This document shows positions 61,674 to 64,000 of a stretch of DNA of 64,000 bases, in pieces. This DNA comes from Planctomycetota bacterium. GTDB lineage: Bacteria; Planctomycetota; Planctomycetia; Gemmatales; Gemmataceae. The stretch's first letter is position 1. Every line of letters starts with the position of its first letter. The stretch covers positions 23,820-87,819 of the forward strand of contig RFZJ01000007.1 in NCBI GenBank assembly GCA_009920765.1. Direction: 5' to 3'. Under the pieces are notes generated by a model, which saw nothing but the letters and a program-made list of their open reading frames with translations, ran no database searches and was not told where the DNA came from. A program made the position numbers and the translations under genes.

Positions 61674-62552
61674 ATGAACTGCCTGATGGAATTTGAACCT
61701 ATTTTGAAAAAGTCTTCGTCTTTATCCCCGCATACATTTTCGGGATTAGCTGGGGTATGCGAATATTTGGCAGAGCCCCGAAGCAAAGAAGAATTAGCTG
61801 CGCTCTTTAAGGTATGCCAGGCAAATAAAATTTCATTCCGAATCTTGGGAAATGGGTGCAATCTTCTAGTTCGAAGTGCCATGATTCCCGGCGTAGTTGT
61901 AAAATTGACGAATCCAGCATTTTGCGGTTTTGAAAATCTAGGAAATACAGTTCGCATGGGGGCGGGGGCTTCTATTTTCTCCGCCATAGCTTTTTGTTCC
62001 CAAAATAATATGGCTGGATTTGAAACACTTATAGGAATACCCGGCACCATTGGGGGTGCCTTACTTTCAAATACCAGTGATAAATCTGGACCTATTTCGA
62101 GATTTGTTCGAAAGATTGAGGTTCTGGACTCGCTTGGTAATCTTCAAATTCGGGATAAGGAAGAGGTGTCTTTTAGTGATAGAGGAAATGATCTTAGGGA
62201 TCCTGTGATTTTGAGTGTTGAATTTGCTTTTGAGCATGATAAGACTGAATCGATTGTTAAAAGATTAAGGAAAGCGTGGATTAGTAGAAAAATTCAATTA
62301 CCACTTGGCGTACCTTACGCTGGTAAAATATTTAAAAACCCCAGAGGCCTTACTGCTTCGTCTTTAATGGAGCAAGGTGGATTTCAAAAAGCCAGGGTTG
62401 GGGGAGCTGAAATCTGTGATCGGGATTCAAATTATATTGTGATTCATCCCAGCGCAGTTGTTGAAGATGTTTTAAGATTAATTGAGCAAATTAAACAGGG
62501 TATTCGCGAAAGGTTTAATGTAGATCTGGAACTTGAAATCACTATTTGGTAA
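61674..62552 (+). CDS. murB: UDP-N-acetylenolpyruvoylglucosamine reductase
   Basis: FAD enzyme reducing the enolpyruvyl group to make UDP-N-acetylmuramate for peptidoglycan. The FAD domain shows RILGNGCNLLVRSA and GAGASIFSAIAFC, then GFETLIGIPGTIGGALLSN. The C-terminal domain has GKIFKNPRGLTASSLMEQGG, with the second catalytic region around it. At 292 residues it fits type II MurB, which lacks the extra domain of the E. coli enzyme. I use ATG 61674 because GGGG lies 7 bases upstream; in-frame ATGs at 61659 and 61662 have no such site. It overlaps the FtsQ-like gene. Confidence 0.92.
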   Translation: MNCLMEFEPILKKSSSLSPHTFSGLAGVCEYLAEPRSKEELAALFKVCQANKISFRILGNGCNLLVRSAMIPGVVVKLTNPAFCGFENLGNTVRMGAGASIFSAIAFCSQNNMAGFETLIGIPGTIGGALLSNTSDKSGPISRFVRKIEVLDSLGNLQIRDKEEVSFSDRGNDLRDPVILSVEFAFEHDKTESIVKRLRKAWISRKIQLPLGVPYAGKIFKNPRGLTASSLMEQGGFQKARVGGAEICDRDSNYIVIHPSAVVEDVLRLIEQIKQGIRERFNVDLELEITIW

Positions 62553-63396
62553 GCAGTTTAAACCGGATGATACTGTGAAAAAAATTATCGTTTCCTGGAT
62601 GGGGTTTGGTATTGTCATGCTTCTGTCTTTTCTCTCCTGCGGGTTTTTAATCTATTTGTTATCCAAGGCTGATTATTCTTTTAATAGATTGATTGTTTCC
62701 AGGCATGCTTCTTTAATTCCTTTTTCAAATATTAACGCTCCTTTTCCCGAAGTATTGTCGAAAGAGGAATTTCTAAGCGAAGTTCGTTATTTCGGAAATT
62801 TGAAAGAAGAATTTGATTTGTTGGAAGAGGGTATTTTGGGGAAGATTTTTTCTGCCTTCCAACTTCATCCTTGGGTGTATAAAGTTCTTGATGTACAAAG
62901 AGAAGGCCCTAAGAATTTAAAAGTAATGTTGGAGTTTCGAAATCCTGTCCTGGTGGTTCCTATTTCGCACCCAATTGATCAAATTGAAGCATCAGAAAAT
63001 TTTAGGGTTGTTGATTCAAATGGTGTTATTTTACCAAAAAATGCTCCTCAACTTGGATTACCCGTTCTTGCCAGGCCGTTGCCTTTCCCTTCTGGTAAAG
63101 CAGGGGTTCAGTGGAAAAATGATCAAGTTGTTTTGTGTGCTAAAATTCTGGATTATTGTTCTGGAATTGCACTTCCCAACGATTGTTTGATTGAACTTAA
63201 AGATGGTAATGTTTTGATATATTCTGAGAAGGATTTTTTTAAAATAGTATGGAGTCCATTGTCCAAGGACGAGCAATTATCTAATCAAGAGCTTGGTGAA
63301 AGAAAAAGCGTGCTTAAATCTAGGTATTCTTCTTGGATTCAGTCTGGTATGAAAAATAGTTTCATAATGGATTTTTCAGTTGAATTCCAGAAATAG
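62533..63396 (+). CDS. FtsQ/DivIB-like membrane protein
   Basis: A 287-residue bitopic protein encoded next to murB, the classic place for ftsQ. A short cytoplasmic N-terminus leads into one membrane helix (SWMGFGIVMLLSFLSCGFLI). The periplasmic part has the FtsQ-style layout, with a segment HPWVYKVLDVQREGPKNLKV and then VMLEFRNPVLVV, which looks like a POTRA-beta unit. The start is TTG 62533, overlapping murB by 20 bases, or GTG 62575, which has a better ribosome-binding site. FtsQ links division proteins to septal wall synthesis. Sequence similarity is weak, so position is the main evidence. Confidence 0.6.
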   Translation: MKSLFGKQFKPDDTVKKIIVSWMGFGIVMLLSFLSCGFLIYLLSKADYSFNRLIVSRHASLIPFSNINAPFPEVLSKEEFLSEVRYFGNLKEEFDLLEEGILGKIFSAFQLHPWVYKVLDVQREGPKNLKVMLEFRNPVLVVPISHPIDQIEASENFRVVDSNGVILPKNAPQLGLPVLARPLPFPSGKAGVQWKNDQVVLCAKILDYCSGIALPNDCLIELKDGNVLIYSEKDFFKIVWSPLSKDEQLSNQELGERKSVLKSRYSSWIQSGMKNSFIMDFSVEFQK

Positions 63397-63398
63397 TT

Positions 63399-63989
63399 TT
63401 ACGATTCAAGATAAGGTATTAGAATACGAGACCATGTTTCGTAGGATTCTTCGGACTCCTTAAGTTCTGTCATATTTGAGAATCTGCAGTCAGTCAAATT
63501 GTGTTCCTGTGATTCTAAATCTGATGTTTCAATTTGATATAGGTGGACAATCCCAAAGTGAACCTGCCCCACTTCGTTTGTGTCGTCATTAATAAAACCC
63601 AAAAGTTTAATATTTTTGGAGGGAGCAATGCCTACTTCTTCCTTGAGTTCGCGCCAGAGTCCTTTTAAATAGCTGTTTTCATCCGTTTCACCATCTTCTT
63701 GTTCGATGTGACCGCCAACCCCTAATGAACGAAGCATTCTAAGTCTTGTTTCAGAACTTGCTTTTCCCCTTTGATAATTGAAAAAGCCTTTTGGGCTTTT
63801 AAAAACTACATAGGGAATCAATTGTTTATAGTTTGGGTCGTTTTCAGCTAAATCCCTTTCCATGAAAAGCAGTTGTGGGTTTTCAATCATGTATTTTACC
63901 ATGTATTCAGATGCAGGGTTAAATCCATGCTTTAAGAGCGATTCTGGAATATGTTTTCTTGCTATAACTAAAATTTTAGCTTTGCTCAT
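63399..63989 (-). CDS. NUDIX hydrolase
   Basis: A 196-residue pyrophosphohydrolase of unknown substrate. The Nudix box is recognisable as GGHIEQEDGETDENSYLKG followed by LWRELKEEVGI, giving the Rx(E)(x)EExG metal site. An N-terminal extension of about 75 residues (ARKHIPESLLKHGF) precedes the box. It converges with the FtsQ-like gene two bases away. Substrates in this group range from nucleoside diphosphate derivatives to isopentenyl diphosphate. Confidence 0.85.
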   Translation of the reverse strand: MSKAKILVIARKHIPESLLKHGFNPASEYMVKYMIENPQLLFMERDLAENDPNYKQLIPYVVFKSPKGFFNYQRGKASSETRLRMLRSLGVGGHIEQEDGETDENSYLKGLWRELKEEVGIAPSKNIKLLGFINDDTNEVGQVHFGIVHLYQIETSDLESQEHNLTDCRFSNMTELKESEESYETWSRILIPYLES

Positions 63990-64000
63990 GGTGATTGATC

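Noticed and set aside
1..64000. Mobile elements, CRISPR arrays, tRNA/rRNA genes or a phage-like island
   Set aside because: No transposase or integrase, regularly spaced repeats or RNA cloverleaf sequence were seen on reading the intergenic regions; gene content is uniformly chromosomal.

Overview
This is a 64 kb stretch of ordinary, densely coding bacterial chromosome. By eye it is AT-rich, at about 40% G+C in the lines I sampled. I see no rRNA, tRNA, CRISPR array, insertion sequence or prophage. The gene content points to Planctomycetota, most likely a Gemmata-like lineage of unusually low G+C. The signs are secreted WD40, HEAT and TPR proteins, an ExbB/ExbD operon carrying a terpene-cyclase-fold partner, a caspase-like domain fused to an S41 protease, a plant/chlamydia-type enoyl-ACP reductase, a stand-alone Ser/Thr kinase, tandem DUF3467 domains, and outer-membrane (BamD-like, LptE-like) plus peptidoglycan (MurB, FtsQ-like) genes. 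This placement is inferred from gene content only, as there is no marker RNA in the window.

Layout. 0-9.5 kb: an XPB-type helicase (cut by the window edge) overlapping a Bax1/DUF790 nuclease, trpE, a zinc-ribbon membrane protein, a double-DUF3467 protein, helicase hrpB, and gnd. 9.7-14 kb: an O-methyltransferase, fabI, and a large secreted low-complexity protein ending in HEAT repeats. 14.2-19.3 kb (minus strand): a compact operon exbB-exbD-exbD-unknown-TonB-like, closed by a strong terminator. 19.5-25 kb: a UDP-glucuronate decarboxylase-like gene, glucan phosphorylase, and an ABC-2 exporter pair. 25.4-35.2 kb (plus strand): parA, ybeY, recO, BamD-like, LptE-like, folP, cdaA, cdaR, proA and a membrane HEAT protein. 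Many of these are tightly spaced or overlapping, and several use TTG starts. 35.3-43 kb: a small lipoprotein, a secreted WD40 propeller, bifunctional proline oxidase PutA, a Ser/Thr kinase, a frameshifted DUF3754 gene, and an aminotransferase. 43-56.6 kb: the pseudo-caspase/S41 protease, a lipoprotein, a neutral-ceramidase-like protein, a secreted HEAT/TPR protein, tsaE, membrane proteins, bioB-bioF, an FHA protein, a methyltransferase and a HEAT protein. 57-64 kb: lysine 2,3-aminomutase, two D-Ala-D-Ala-ligase-like ATP-grasp enzymes, queC, murB with an FtsQ-like gene, and a NUDIX hydrolase.

The most interesting item is the operon at 14.2-19.3 kb. Its last gene is normally read simply as a 'prenyltransferase/squalene oxidase repeat' protein. 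Its single N-terminal transmembrane helix carries a Ser-x3-His pair (S100/H104), the signature by which TonB engages ExbB/ExbD. A proline/acid-rich linker follows, then an alpha/alpha-toroid domain that lacks the cyclase DxDD motif. I read the operon as a complete proton-motive-force-driven energy-transduction system in which a terpene-cyclase-fold domain replaces the TonB C-terminal domain, together with an unknown membrane-anchored secreted subunit. A second notable item is the protease at 43.1 kb. Its caspase-like domain has lost both catalytic residues (His to Gln125, Cys to Asn177), while the S41 Ser/Lys dyad (S731/K756, the same 25-residue spacing as in E. coli Prc) is intact.
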